Origin: Candidatus Bathycorpusculum fermentans
GTDB lineage: Archaea > Thermoproteota > Bathyarchaeia > Bathyarchaeales > Bathycorpusculaceae
Direction of reading: 5' to 3'
DNA: 17,060 nt
Assembly (NCBI GenBank): GCA_009787175.1
Contig: WRGM01000153.1
Span: 1 to 17,060, forward strand
Below are positions 6,344 to 13,486 of the stretch, piece by piece; position 1 is the stretch's first letter, and every line of letters starts with the position of its first letter. The notes below the pieces were generated by a model that worked only from the letters and a program-made list of their open reading frames with translations, was not told the origin of the DNA and searched no databases. The position numbers were made by a program, and so were the translations under genes.

Positions 6344-7979
6344 TATACAGAGAATTGCTGAAGAGGAGAACGAGTTTCAAAGGGCATACAAGTACCGTAT
6401 TAATGTTTGTTGTTCAAGTGGTTGTATACCGTTTGGCGCATTTAAAGTGCTTAAAGCTTTTGAGGATGCAGTAAAAGAGTTAGGTGTAGAGAATATTTGT
6501 AAAGTTGCCAGAACGGGTTGTGTAGGTACATGTTCTATTGGTCCTGCAGTTCTTGTTGATCCTGGAGAGTATCTTTATCAATGTGTTACTCCTGAGAATG
6601 TTAGGGAAATTGTTCAGGGTCATATAGTTTCAGGTGTTCCTGTTACAAAGTATCTTTACAATAATAGCGGTTATTTCCGAAAGCAGCGACGTCTTGTACT
6701 TAGAAATGCGGGTAAAATTGATCCAACGAGGGTTCAGGATTATATTTCTGTAGGAGGCTATTTTGCTTTAGCAAAATGTCTTTCAACTATGACACCGCAG
6801 GGTGTAATTCAGGAAATTACGAATAGTGGTTTGCGTGGTAGAGGCGGCGCTGGTTTTTCGGTGGGGCAAAAGTGGGGTCTAGTTGCGAGGGCGCATAATA
6901 CTCCAAAGTATATTGTTGCTAATCTTGATGAAGGGGATCCAGGAATTTTTGCGAATCGTACGCTTGCAGAGGCTGATCCTCATGCGATTATAGAGGGTAT
7001 GATTATTGCGAGTTATGCTATTGATGCGCAGAAGGGTTACATTTACATTCGCTCAGAGTATCCTTTAGCTATTGAGGCTTTGCAGAAGGCTATTGCTCAG
7101 GCGAAGTCTATGAATTTGTTAGGGGATAATATCCTTGGAACTCAGCACAAGTTTGATCTTGAGTTACGTTTTGGTGCAGGCGCGTTTGTTGCTGGGGAGG
7201 AAACCGCGATTTTGATGTCTGTTGAAGGTCGTAGGGCGCAGCCGCGTCCTAGGCCGCCGTATCCTGCGAATCAGGGATTATGGGGTAAGCCTACGTTAAT
7301 TCAAAATGTTGAGACTTTAGCTAATGTTCCGCTTATTATTTTGAATGGTGGTACGTGGTTTAAAGGGTTTGGTTTGCCTAATTGTACGGGTACTAAGTGT
7401 TTCTCTTTGACGGGTAACATTAATAATCCTGGTTTAATTGAGGTACCTATGGGTATTACTTTGCGGGAGATTGTTTATGATATAGGTGGAGGGATTCCGA
7501 GTGGTAAAAAGTTTAAGGCTGTTCTTGTTGGGGGTCCTTCGGGTGGTTGTTTGCCGGAGAGTGTGCTTGATGCGCAAATTGATTATGATTCGTTAAAGCG
7601 TGTAGGTGCCATTATGGGTTCAGGTGGTATAGTGGTGTTAAATGAGGATTCATGTATGGTTGATACTGCACGCTATTTTACTGATTTCTGCATAGAGGAG
7701 TCATGTGGTAAGTGTACACCATGTAGGGCGGGTCTTGCGCGTGTTAAAGATATTTTTGATAAAATTGCAACGGGCGAGGGCGAGTTAAATGATGTTGATA
7801 TTTTAGAGAAAGTAAGTGAATACATTATTAATGCTAGTTTATGTGGTTTGGGACAAACAGCGCCTAATCCTATTTTAACGACACTTAGGTATTTCCGGGA
7901 AGAGTACATAGAACATATTGTAGATAAAAAATGTAGAGCAGGGATCTGTTTTAAGAAGGAACATAAGGGTGATGAATAG
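6330..7979 (+). CDS. hoxF: NAD-linked hydrogenase diaphorase subunit HoxF (NuoF-like, NADH/FMN-binding)
   Basis: Flavoprotein subunit that exchanges electrons between NAD(H) and the Fe-S chain. With the ATG at 6330 it has 549 residues; AGGTGAG just upstream supports this over the GTG at 6321, and it overlaps hoxE by 14 bases. Residues 20-110 are an N-terminal thioredoxin-like [2Fe-2S] domain with ligands C27, C32, C64 and C68. The NADH/FMN domain has GLRGRGGAGFSVGQKWG (168-183) and NLDEGDPGIFANR. An SLBB region follows. The [4Fe-4S] motif ESCGKCTPCR gives C459, C462 and C465, with C505 as fourth ligand. The protein stops shortly after HIVDKKCRAGIC, the point where HndC/HydB relatives continue into a two-cluster ferredoxin domain; that domain is absent and hoxU starts two bases later. 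Confidence 0.95.
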   Translation: MNLSDIQRIAEEENEFQRAYKYRINVCCSSGCIPFGAFKVLKAFEDAVKELGVENICKVARTGCVGTCSIGPAVLVDPGEYLYQCVTPENVREIVQGHIVSGVPVTKYLYNNSGYFRKQRRLVLRNAGKIDPTRVQDYISVGGYFALAKCLSTMTPQGVIQEITNSGLRGRGGAGFSVGQKWGLVARAHNTPKYIVANLDEGDPGIFANRTLAEADPHAIIEGMIIASYAIDAQKGYIYIRSEYPLAIEALQKAIAQAKSMNLLGDNILGTQHKFDLELRFGAGAFVAGEETAILMSVEGRRAQPRPRPPYPANQGLWGKPTLIQNVETLANVPLIILNGGTWFKGFGLPNCTGTKCFSLTGNINNPGLIEVPMGITLREIVYDIGGGIPSGKKFKAVLVGGPSGGCLPESVLDAQIDYDSLKRVGAIMGSGGIVVLNEDSCMVDTARYFTDFCIEESCGKCTPCRAGLARVKDIFDKIATGEGELNDVDILEKVSEYIINASLCGLGQTAPNPILTTLRYFREEYIEHIVDKKCRAGICFKKEHKGDE

Positions 7980-7981
7980 AA

Positions 7982-8692
7982 ATGGCAGAAAATTCTATGA
8001 TTACTTTGAAAATTGATGGTGTTCAAGTTTCAGTTTTAGAGGGTACGACTATTTTAAAGGCTGCTAAGGATAATGGTATTTTAATTCCTACGCTCTGTGA
8101 TTTAGAGGGTTTAACGCCTTATGGTGGTTGTCGTTTGTGTTTAGTGGAGGTTACGGGTTCGCCTAAGCTTTTTCCGGCGTGTACGACTCCTGCGAATTCT
8201 GGTATGGAGGTTACTACTAATTCTGAGCGTTTGAAGAGTTATCGTAAAATGACTATTCAGTTGCTTATGGCTGAGCGGGTTCATATGTGTGCGGTTTGTG
8301 TTGCAAATGATCACTGTGAGTTACAGGCGTTAGCTAATCAGTTAGGGGTAAATCATGTGGTGCTTGAGAGGCATTTTACACGTGAGCCTATTGATTCGTC
8401 TCATGATTTTTTGGTTATAGATAGGAATCGTTGCATACTCTGTTTGCGTTGTGTTCGTGTTTGTGATAAAATTGAAGGTGTTCACACGTTGGATTTGAAG
8501 AATCGTAGTAAAGATACAGAGGTAATCATGGATTTAGATGAGTCTTGGGGTAATTCCTGTAGCTGTACGGGTTGTCGTAAATGTGCCAAAGTTTGTCCAG
8601 TTGGAGCGATATATATTGAGGGTGAAGCGATTACGCAGACTAAGCATCGTGATGTAGCTGAATTTATAACTGCAAGGAGAAATAACAGATGA
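7982..8692 (+). CDS. hoxU: NAD-linked hydrogenase subunit HoxU (NuoG N-terminal-like Fe-S protein)
   Basis: Electron-transfer subunit that links the diaphorase (HoxEF) to the hydrogenase (HoxYH). Length 236 residues, as in known HoxU. The [2Fe-2S] ferredoxin domain has C39, C50, C53 and C67 (LCDLEGL, GGCRLCLVEV, FPAC). The His-Cys [4Fe-4S] motif of NuoG is HMCAVCVANDHC (H101, C103, C106, C112). Two further [4Fe-4S] motifs are CILCLRCVRVC (151-161) and CTGCRKCAKVC (195-205), the latter followed by PVGAI. GGGTGATG, inside the end of hoxF, is a strong ribosome-binding site for the ATG at 7982. It ends in an ATGA overlap with hoxY. Confidence 0.95.
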   Translation: MAENSMITLKIDGVQVSVLEGTTILKAAKDNGILIPTLCDLEGLTPYGGCRLCLVEVTGSPKLFPACTTPANSGMEVTTNSERLKSYRKMTIQLLMAERVHMCAVCVANDHCELQALANQLGVNHVVLERHFTREPIDSSHDFLVIDRNRCILCLRCVRVCDKIEGVHTLDLKNRSKDTEVIMDLDESWGNSCSCTGCRKCAKVCPVGAIYIEGEAITQTKHRDVAEFITARRNNR

Positions 8693-9267
8693 GTACCACT
8701 AATACCGTCATAGCGGATTGTAATAGTAGTAGTAGTAGTAAAGTAAGAGTTGCAACAGTATGGTTAAGTGGTTGTGCTGGTTGTCATATGTCGTTTTTGG
8801 ATCAGGATGAGAGAATAGTTGATTTAGCTAAGAGAATTCAGGTGGTCTACAGTCCATTAGTGGATGTTAAAGAGTTTCCTGAAGATGTTGAGGTAACTCT
8901 TATTGAAGGTTCCGTTGCAAATGAGGAGCAGCTTGAAGTGTTAAAGGATGTGAGGGCAAAGTCACGTGTGCTTATTTCGCTTGGTGACTGTGCTGTTACG
9001 GGTAATGTTACAGCTTTGAGGAATTCTTGGGAAAATAGTGATAAGGAAGTGTTGGAGCGGGCTTACAAGTCGTCTGAAGATTTGCAGGCTGCAGTGCCAA
9101 ATATGGTTCCTAAATTGCTTATTAGGGCAAAGCCGTTGCATGAGGTTGTTAAAGTTGATTTTTATATTCCAGGTTGTCCGCCGTCAGCAGATTTGATAAA
9201 TTATGTGTTAACAGAATTGTTGGCAGGTAAGACGCCTAACATGGAGGGTAAAGCAAAATATGGATAA
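8689..9267 (+). CDS. hoxY: [NiFe] hydrogenase small subunit HoxY
   Basis: Small subunit of the group 3d-type [NiFe] hydrogenase, holding only the proximal [4Fe-4S] cluster. The ligands are C29 and C32 (WLSGCAGCHMSFLD), C101 (ISLGDCAVTGN) and C163 (YIPGCPPSADLI). The block SPLVDVKEFPEDVEVTLIEG and the HEVVKVDFYIPGCPP ending closely follow the HoxY proteins of soluble NAD-reducing hydrogenases. There is no signal peptide and no extra C-terminal clusters, so it is cytosolic. The ATG overlaps the hoxU stop (ATGA). Residues 13-17 are a serine run encoded by (AGT)5 at 8724-8738, in a non-conserved N-terminal leader. It overlaps hoxH by eight bases. Confidence 0.95.
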   Translation: MSTTNTVIADCNSSSSSKVRVATVWLSGCAGCHMSFLDQDERIVDLAKRIQVVYSPLVDVKEFPEDVEVTLIEGSVANEEQLEVLKDVRAKSRVLISLGDCAVTGNVTALRNSWENSDKEVLERAYKSSEDLQAAVPNMVPKLLIRAKPLHEVVKVDFYIPGCPPSADLINYVLTELLAGKTPNMEGKAKYG

Positions 9268-10726
9268 CTATGAGGATAATAGTAGTAATAAATTGTTTGA
9301 AAGGAAGATTGTGATAAATCCTGTTACGCGTATTGAAGGGCATGCGCAGATAGATATATTGTTAAATCAAGATAGTACTGTAAGAGAGGCGAGGTTTAAA
9401 GTTACGGATTTTCGTGGTTTTGAAAAGTTTACGGAAGGTAGGCCATACTATGAAATGCCGGCAATAACTAGTAGATCTTGTGGTATCTGTCCTGTAAGTC
9501 ATATACTTGCATCGGCTAAAGCCTGTGATGCCATAGTGGGTGTAACTCCGCCGAAAACAGCAGTTATGTTGAGGCGTTTGATACATATGGGGCAGCTTGT
9601 GCAATCTCATGCGTTAAACTTTTTTCACTTGTCCTCGCCAGATTTACTATTTGGTTTTGACTCAGATCCAGCGAAGCGTAATGTTTTTGGTTTAATAGAG
9701 AACCATCCAGATTTTGCAGTGCAAGGGGTTAAACTGCGTCGTTTTGGTCAAGAGATAATTGAAAAAGTTGCAGGCAAACGGGTTCACTCAAGTGAATGGA
9801 TTCAGCCAGGCGGTGTAAAGTGGCCTCTAACACGTGAACGTGCAGATTATTTGAAGGCTGAATTGCCAAAAGCTTTAGAGATTGCAAAAAGCACTTTATC
9901 TATGTTTAAGCAGCAGATGCTTAATAGTTTTAATGATGAAGTTGAGAATTTTGGCAATTTTCCATCATACTATATGGGGTTAGTTAATTCTGATGGTAAT
10001 TTAGAGCATTACGATGGGAAACTACGGATAATGAATAAAGATGGAAATATCGTGGTGGAATGCAGTGATGCTCTAAAGTATCAGGAATATGTAGGGGAAG
10101 CTGTTGAGCCATACACTTTTATGAAGTTTCCATACTTTAAGAAAGTAGGTTATCCAGATGGTGCATATCGTGTTGGGCCGTTAGCGAGATTAAATGTTGC
10201 CTCACACTGTGGTACACCTCTTGCTGATGAAGAAATGGCAGAATTTAAAAAGCTTGGCAGAAATGGTATAGTACAAAGCACATTCTATTACCATTACGCG
10301 AGGTTAATTGAAACACTATTCTGTATCGAAACCGCTAAAAAATTATTAGACGACCCAGAAATTCTCTCGGAAAATGTAACCTCGAGAGCCATGGTTAACA
10401 ATTATGAGGGTATAGGTATAGCAGAGGCACCAAGAGGAACATTAATTCATCACTACAAAGTTGACGCTCAAGGCATGATCATTTGGAACGATATGATAAT
10501 AGCAACAGAACATAACAACATAGCATATAACAAGGCAATAACACAAGTAGCTAAAAGATACATAAAAGCTCAACAGTTACAAGAAGGTATGCTTAACCGT
10601 GTTGAAGCAGTTATCCGCGCATTTGACCCATGTCTAAGTTGCGCAACGCACGCAGTTGGTCAAATGGCATTAGACATTAAACTTTTTGATGCAAATGGAA
10701 CACTGCTAGATCAACAAAGCAGATAA
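9260..10726 (+). CDS. hoxH: [NiFe] hydrogenase large subunit HoxH
   Basis: Catalytic subunit with the Ni-Fe site. 488 residues, the usual HoxH length. The N-terminus has INPVTRIEGHAQIDI. The L1 motif RSCGICPVSH supplies C74 and C77, and the L2 motif DPCLSCATH supplies C458 and C461. After H464 comes a 24-residue tail (AVGQMALDI...LLDQQSR), which in this family is removed by the HoxW-type endopeptidase after nickel insertion. No such protease or hyp gene is in the window, so maturation must be encoded elsewhere. The ATG at 9260 has GGAGGG (9243-9248) upstream within hoxY. It is the last gene of the operon. From about 10300 to the stop the plus strand turns A/C-rich, with A- and C-ending codons unlike the T/G-ending ones of the upstream hox genes. 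Confidence 0.96.
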   Translation: MDNYEDNSSNKLFERKIVINPVTRIEGHAQIDILLNQDSTVREARFKVTDFRGFEKFTEGRPYYEMPAITSRSCGICPVSHILASAKACDAIVGVTPPKTAVMLRRLIHMGQLVQSHALNFFHLSSPDLLFGFDSDPAKRNVFGLIENHPDFAVQGVKLRRFGQEIIEKVAGKRVHSSEWIQPGGVKWPLTRERADYLKAELPKALEIAKSTLSMFKQQMLNSFNDEVENFGNFPSYYMGLVNSDGNLEHYDGKLRIMNKDGNIVVECSDALKYQEYVGEAVEPYTFMKFPYFKKVGYPDGAYRVGPLARLNVASHCGTPLADEEMAEFKKLGRNGIVQSTFYYHYARLIETLFCIETAKKLLDDPEILSENVTSRAMVNNYEGIGIAEAPRGTLIHHYKVDAQGMIIWNDMIIATEHNNIAYNKAITQVAKRYIKAQQLQEGMLNRVEAVIRAFDPCLSCATHAVGQMALDIKLFDANGTLLDQQSR

Positions 10727-10761
10727 CTCCCCTCTTTTATTATTAGCAAAATATACTTTTT
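10727..10761 (+). terminator. Possible T-rich terminator after hoxH
   Basis: The stretch just after the hoxH stop contains a T4 run in CTCTTTTATT and a T5 run at 10757-10761. T-rich tracts of this kind end transcription in many archaea. There is no stable hairpin directly before them. The next gene, ftsY, is convergent. Confidence 0.35.
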
Positions 10762-10763
10762 AC

Positions 10764-10827
10764 GTATTTAGCATGTATTCAGCTTTAGGTGGAAAATGGT
10801 TTTTAGCTTGCTCGTTTAGCTAAATAC
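10764..10827. repeat. Inverted repeat, 9-bp arms, between convergent hoxH and ftsY
   Basis: GTATTTAGC at 10764-10772 is the exact reverse complement of GCTAAATAC at 10819-10827, enclosing 46 bases. TAC occurs immediately outside both arms. It may be a bidirectional terminator-like structure or a small inserted element. Its arm core GTATTTAG also ends the larger element at 16838-16972. Confidence 0.4.
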
Positions 10828-10985
10828 TACATATTTAATTGCACAGTTAATAAAAAAGATACAGATAGAGAATATTTTTCCAACTAGCACCACCCAATTA
10901 CAGAAAATATAGATTTCTTGGAAAGAGGCAAGCTGACATGTCAAAAGGTACATGACATTATTGTTCATGCTTCTAAAAGAGGAGC

Positions 10986-11891
10986 TTATCGTAGAATCAT
11001 TTTGACGAATTTTTCTGGGTCGAAAACTTCTATGTCTTTATATGTCTGACCTACGCCTATGAACAGAATGGGTTTTTGTGTGACATATGTTACGCTTAAT
11101 GATGAACCACCTTTTACGTCAGCGTCAACTTTGGTCAATATTGTCGCATCGATACCTATGGTCTTGTTGAATTCCTCTGCCTGCATTACTGCGTCATTGC
11201 CTATTAATGAGTCAACTGTAAAGATTACCAAGTCGGGTTTTACGACACGCTTAACTTTGACAAGTTCATTCATAAGATTCTGGTTGTTTTGCATTCTTCC
11301 AGCTGTATCAATTAAAACAACGTTTATTCCATGCGCTTTAGCGTGATTAATAGTGTCAAATGCTACAGCAGCTGGGTCAGCACCATACGTGTGTTTAATT
11401 ACTCGTAAACCTAATCGGCGGGCGTGTTCTTCCAGTTGCTCTATTGAACCTGCACGATATGTATCTGCACCAGATAGGACCACTGAATATTTTTTTTCCT
11501 GTAGAAAGCGTGCAACTTTAGCTATTGTAGTTGTTTTTCCTGTACCATTTATACCAACAAACATTAATACAAATGGCTCTGCTTTTTGGCGTTTTTCAGA
11601 AATTTGCTCCAGTAAGTCAATACGATTGTTTGTTTCTAAAACCTCAAGTAGTATCTGTCGAAGGTTATCTTCTACGAGTTCTTTGCGATCGTCAAAACGT
11701 TTAACAGATGAGCCTGTGAGACGTTTTTCTAGTTCATCACAGATTTTGTCTGCAACTGGAAACGCTACATCATTTTCAGCTAGAGTCATTTTGAAATCAA
11801 ATAAAACAGGTGCGAGATTATCAGCTTTAAGTTCGGTTGTTGTTACTTTCGCAACTAGTCCTTTAAAGCCTGATTTGAGCTTTTCAAACAT
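10986..11891 (-). CDS. ftsY: Signal recognition particle receptor FtsY
   Basis: SRP-type GTPase that receives SRP-ribosome complexes at the membrane. 301 residues, an archaeal-length FtsY. A short helical N domain (1-100) replaces the long acidic A domain of bacteria. The G domain shows G1 GINGTGKTTT (113-122), ADTYRAGSIEQL (142-153), G3 DTAGR (195-199) and G4 TKVDAD (253-258). It closes with GGSSLSV and the FIGVGQTYKDIEVFDPEKFV ending. The ATG is four bases after the pfdA stop, which places it last in the eIF6-L18a-pfdA-ftsY unit, a conserved archaeal order. Confidence 0.97.
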   Translation of the reverse strand: MFEKLKSGFKGLVAKVTTTELKADNLAPVLFDFKMTLAENDVAFPVADKICDELEKRLTGSSVKRFDDRKELVEDNLRQILLEVLETNNRIDLLEQISEKRQKAEPFVLMFVGINGTGKTTTIAKVARFLQEKKYSVVLSGADTYRAGSIEQLEEHARRLGLRVIKHTYGADPAAVAFDTINHAKAHGINVVLIDTAGRMQNNQNLMNELVKVKRVVKPDLVIFTVDSLIGNDAVMQAEEFNKTIGIDATILTKVDADVKGGSSLSVTYVTQKPILFIGVGQTYKDIEVFDPEKFVKMILR

Positions 11892-11895
11892 GCAA

Positions 11896-12333
11896 TTAAG
11901 CGTTCCCTTGTCTTACGTTGGCAAGTAAACTTTCCATTCTTTTTTGACCAGCATTCATGCGTTCTGCAACTTGGTTAAATTGTGTTTGAGCAGATTGTAA
12001 AGCCTTTTCAAGTTCTACTAAGCGTTCTTTGAGTGTTGTTTTTGCATCAGTTAATGTTTTTTCTACAGAAACACCAGCACCTAGACCAACTATTACTTTA
12101 TCAGGATTAACAAGTTTCACTTGTACATAAGAGCTACCGCCTATTGGTACAATCATTTCCGCGTTTTCTTTCTCTTTTTCCAGACCGTCCAATGTTGCGT
12201 TAGCATACGCTAGGTCAGTTAATGTAGCATTCACCATACTGATCCGCTGTTGTAGTGCTGTGGCTGTTTGTTCCAAGTATCGCATTTCGACACTTAATTT
12301 TCGCAGTTCTTCTTGACTGCTGTTAGTGGTCAA
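11896..12333 (-). CDS. pfdA: Prefoldin alpha subunit
   Basis: Subunit of the hexameric jellyfish-shaped co-chaperone that hands unfolded proteins to the thermosome. 145 residues with N-terminal coiled coil (residues ~5-50), a beta-hairpin core containing MIVPIGGSSYVQ and KVIVGLGAGVSVEKT, and a C-terminal coiled coil (~95-140). The start is TTG, two bases after the L18a stop, with GGGGAG six bases upstream; the next in-frame ATG would cut into the first helix. Position between L18a and ftsY is the standard archaeal arrangement. Confidence 0.94.
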   Translation of the reverse strand: MTTNSSQEELRKLSVEMRYLEQTATALQQRISMVNATLTDLAYANATLDGLEKEKENAEMIVPIGGSSYVQVKLVNPDKVIVGLGAGVSVEKTLTDAKTTLKERLVELEKALQSAQTQFNQVAERMNAGQKRMESLLANVRQGNA

Positions 12334-12335
12334 CG

Positions 12336-12563
12336 TTACTCCCCAAGAACTAGTTTCTTAAGGATTTCGTTTTCGATCTCGTCTGTTGGAACTTCTATTG
12401 TTTGCTCAATTTTTATTTGGAATCTTTTTACGCGGTGTCTGCTACCTATTTCAGTATAAACTTTTTCTATAGCATGTTCCTTTTTTTCTGCTAGCATTTC
12501 TTTTGAAAATGGTGTTACTAAGTTTGGCTTATTTATTTCGCCTGTTACTCTGAAGACCTTCAT
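12336..12563 (-). CDS. rpl18a: Ribosomal protein L18a (L20a / LX), large subunit
   Basis: Small archaeal large-subunit protein, also annotated rplX or L20a. 75 residues, as usual. It begins MKVFRVTGEI and contains KPNLVTPFSKEMLAEKKEHA and the EKVYTEIGSRHRVKRFQI block known from LX proteins. Its ATG follows the eIF6 TAA directly, with AGGAAG inside the eIF6 end as ribosome-binding site, so it is coupled to eIF6. Confidence 0.94.
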   Translation of the reverse strand: MKVFRVTGEINKPNLVTPFSKEMLAEKKEHAIEKVYTEIGSRHRVKRFQIKIEQTIEVPTDEIENEILKKLVLGE

Positions 12564-13244
12564 TTATTCTACTTCCTGCACAACATCCATAGCATTCCCA
12601 ATTATAAACATCTCGGGTCCAGTTGTCAGAGAACCAGCAACAGCACCATGAGTATTTGCTAGTAAACCTGTGCCAACGTACGGAATACCGCAGTTGATAG
12701 TGCCGACTTCGACGGGCACTTTGAAAGCTTGTTCTAAAATTTTGCGTTCTACATCTTTTAGTAATGGGTGAGCAAGTACACCTTTATTTGTAACAGTTGC
12801 TAAAGATCCCACATATGGTAATCCTGCAATTTCAGTTTGTAATACTTCTACGCCTAGTGTTTCAGATATTTTTTTGATGTCATCTTCTTTTATTCGTGGA
12901 TCAGCTATGGCACCCTTATCGTTTGCTAAGACTATGTTGCCATATGCTGTTTTTTTGGTTTCCATAATAGTTATTGTTCCATCGAATGCTTTTCGGATTT
13001 CTGTTAATTCTTCGTCTTTGACAGAGTTTGGGAGCAACATACCATTAGAGTTTGCGCATGCAAATGCACCGATTAATACTGAGCCGCTAATAGTTGTGTA
13101 AACAAGTTTTGTTTTTAGCCAGTCAGCGTATTCTTGGGCTTTTTGTTTTGGTGTCATACGTGGAATTATTATTATGCTTTCTGTTGCAAGAGAGTACACA
13201 CCTATACTGGGGCTCCCCATTATGCTTGATAAGTAAACAGTCAA
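12564..13244 (-). CDS. eif6: Translation initiation factor 6 (aIF6)
   Basis: Anti-association factor that binds the 50S subunit and blocks 30S joining. 226 residues forming five repeated alpha/beta units of the pentein fold; repeats are visible in stretches such as GSPSIGVYSLA, GAFACANSNGMLLP, GNIVLANDKGAIADP, GSLATVTNKGVLAHP and GTGLLANTHGAVAGS. The start is TTG at 13244. It aligns with the usual aIF6 N-terminus (family members begin about nine residues before GSPxIG), whereas the ATG at 13220 would remove the first strand. An AGGAT about nine bases upstream supports it. First gene of the L18a-pfdA-ftsY unit. Confidence 0.95.
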   Translation of the reverse strand: MTVYLSSIMGSPSIGVYSLATESIIIIPRMTPKQKAQEYADWLKTKLVYTTISGSVLIGAFACANSNGMLLPNSVKDEELTEIRKAFDGTITIMETKKTAYGNIVLANDKGAIADPRIKEDDIKKISETLGVEVLQTEIAGLPYVGSLATVTNKGVLAHPLLKDVERKILEQAFKVPVEVGTINCGIPYVGTGLLANTHGAVAGSLTTGPEMFIIGNAMDVVQEVE

Positions 13245-13272
13245 GGTTTTTCAATCCTAATAGTAGCGTGAA

Positions 13273-13291
13273 ATTGCAAAGTATATGCAAT
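13273..13291 (-). promoter_or_regulatory. Putative TATA box upstream of eIF6
   Basis: On the minus strand GCATATACT (13288-13280) resembles an archaeal TATA box. It lies 36-44 bases before the TTG start, leaving a leader of roughly 15 bases. It is embedded in a short inverted repeat, ATTGC (13273-13277) with GCAAT (13287-13291), which could be an operator. The wider gap 13245-13486 holds no gene that I can see. Confidence 0.35.
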
Positions 13292-13486
13292 ATTTCTATT
13301 GAGAAACAATTTGCAAATTTTTCTAGCCTACATGTAAACTGTAAATTCCCAGATTTCACATTTAAACCTTCGCAAAGTTTTCAGTAGAATTTAGGCAACT
13401 TGCAGTATGTCCATTTGATGAAAAGGGTTAACTGTTTAAAAATATTGTTCTCCTATTATTATTTTGTATTGAAAAGAGGTTGTTGT

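Noticed and set aside
5852..8692. Reading hoxEFU as part of a respiratory complex I or an [FeFe]-hydrogenase (HndABCD)
   Set aside because: The operon continues directly into HoxY and HoxH with [NiFe] motifs, and there is no H-cluster motif and no membrane subunit.
11353..11928. 191-aa plus-strand open frame opposite ftsY
   Set aside because: Antisense to a clearly recognised ftsY; the serine-rich composition is typical of shadow frames.
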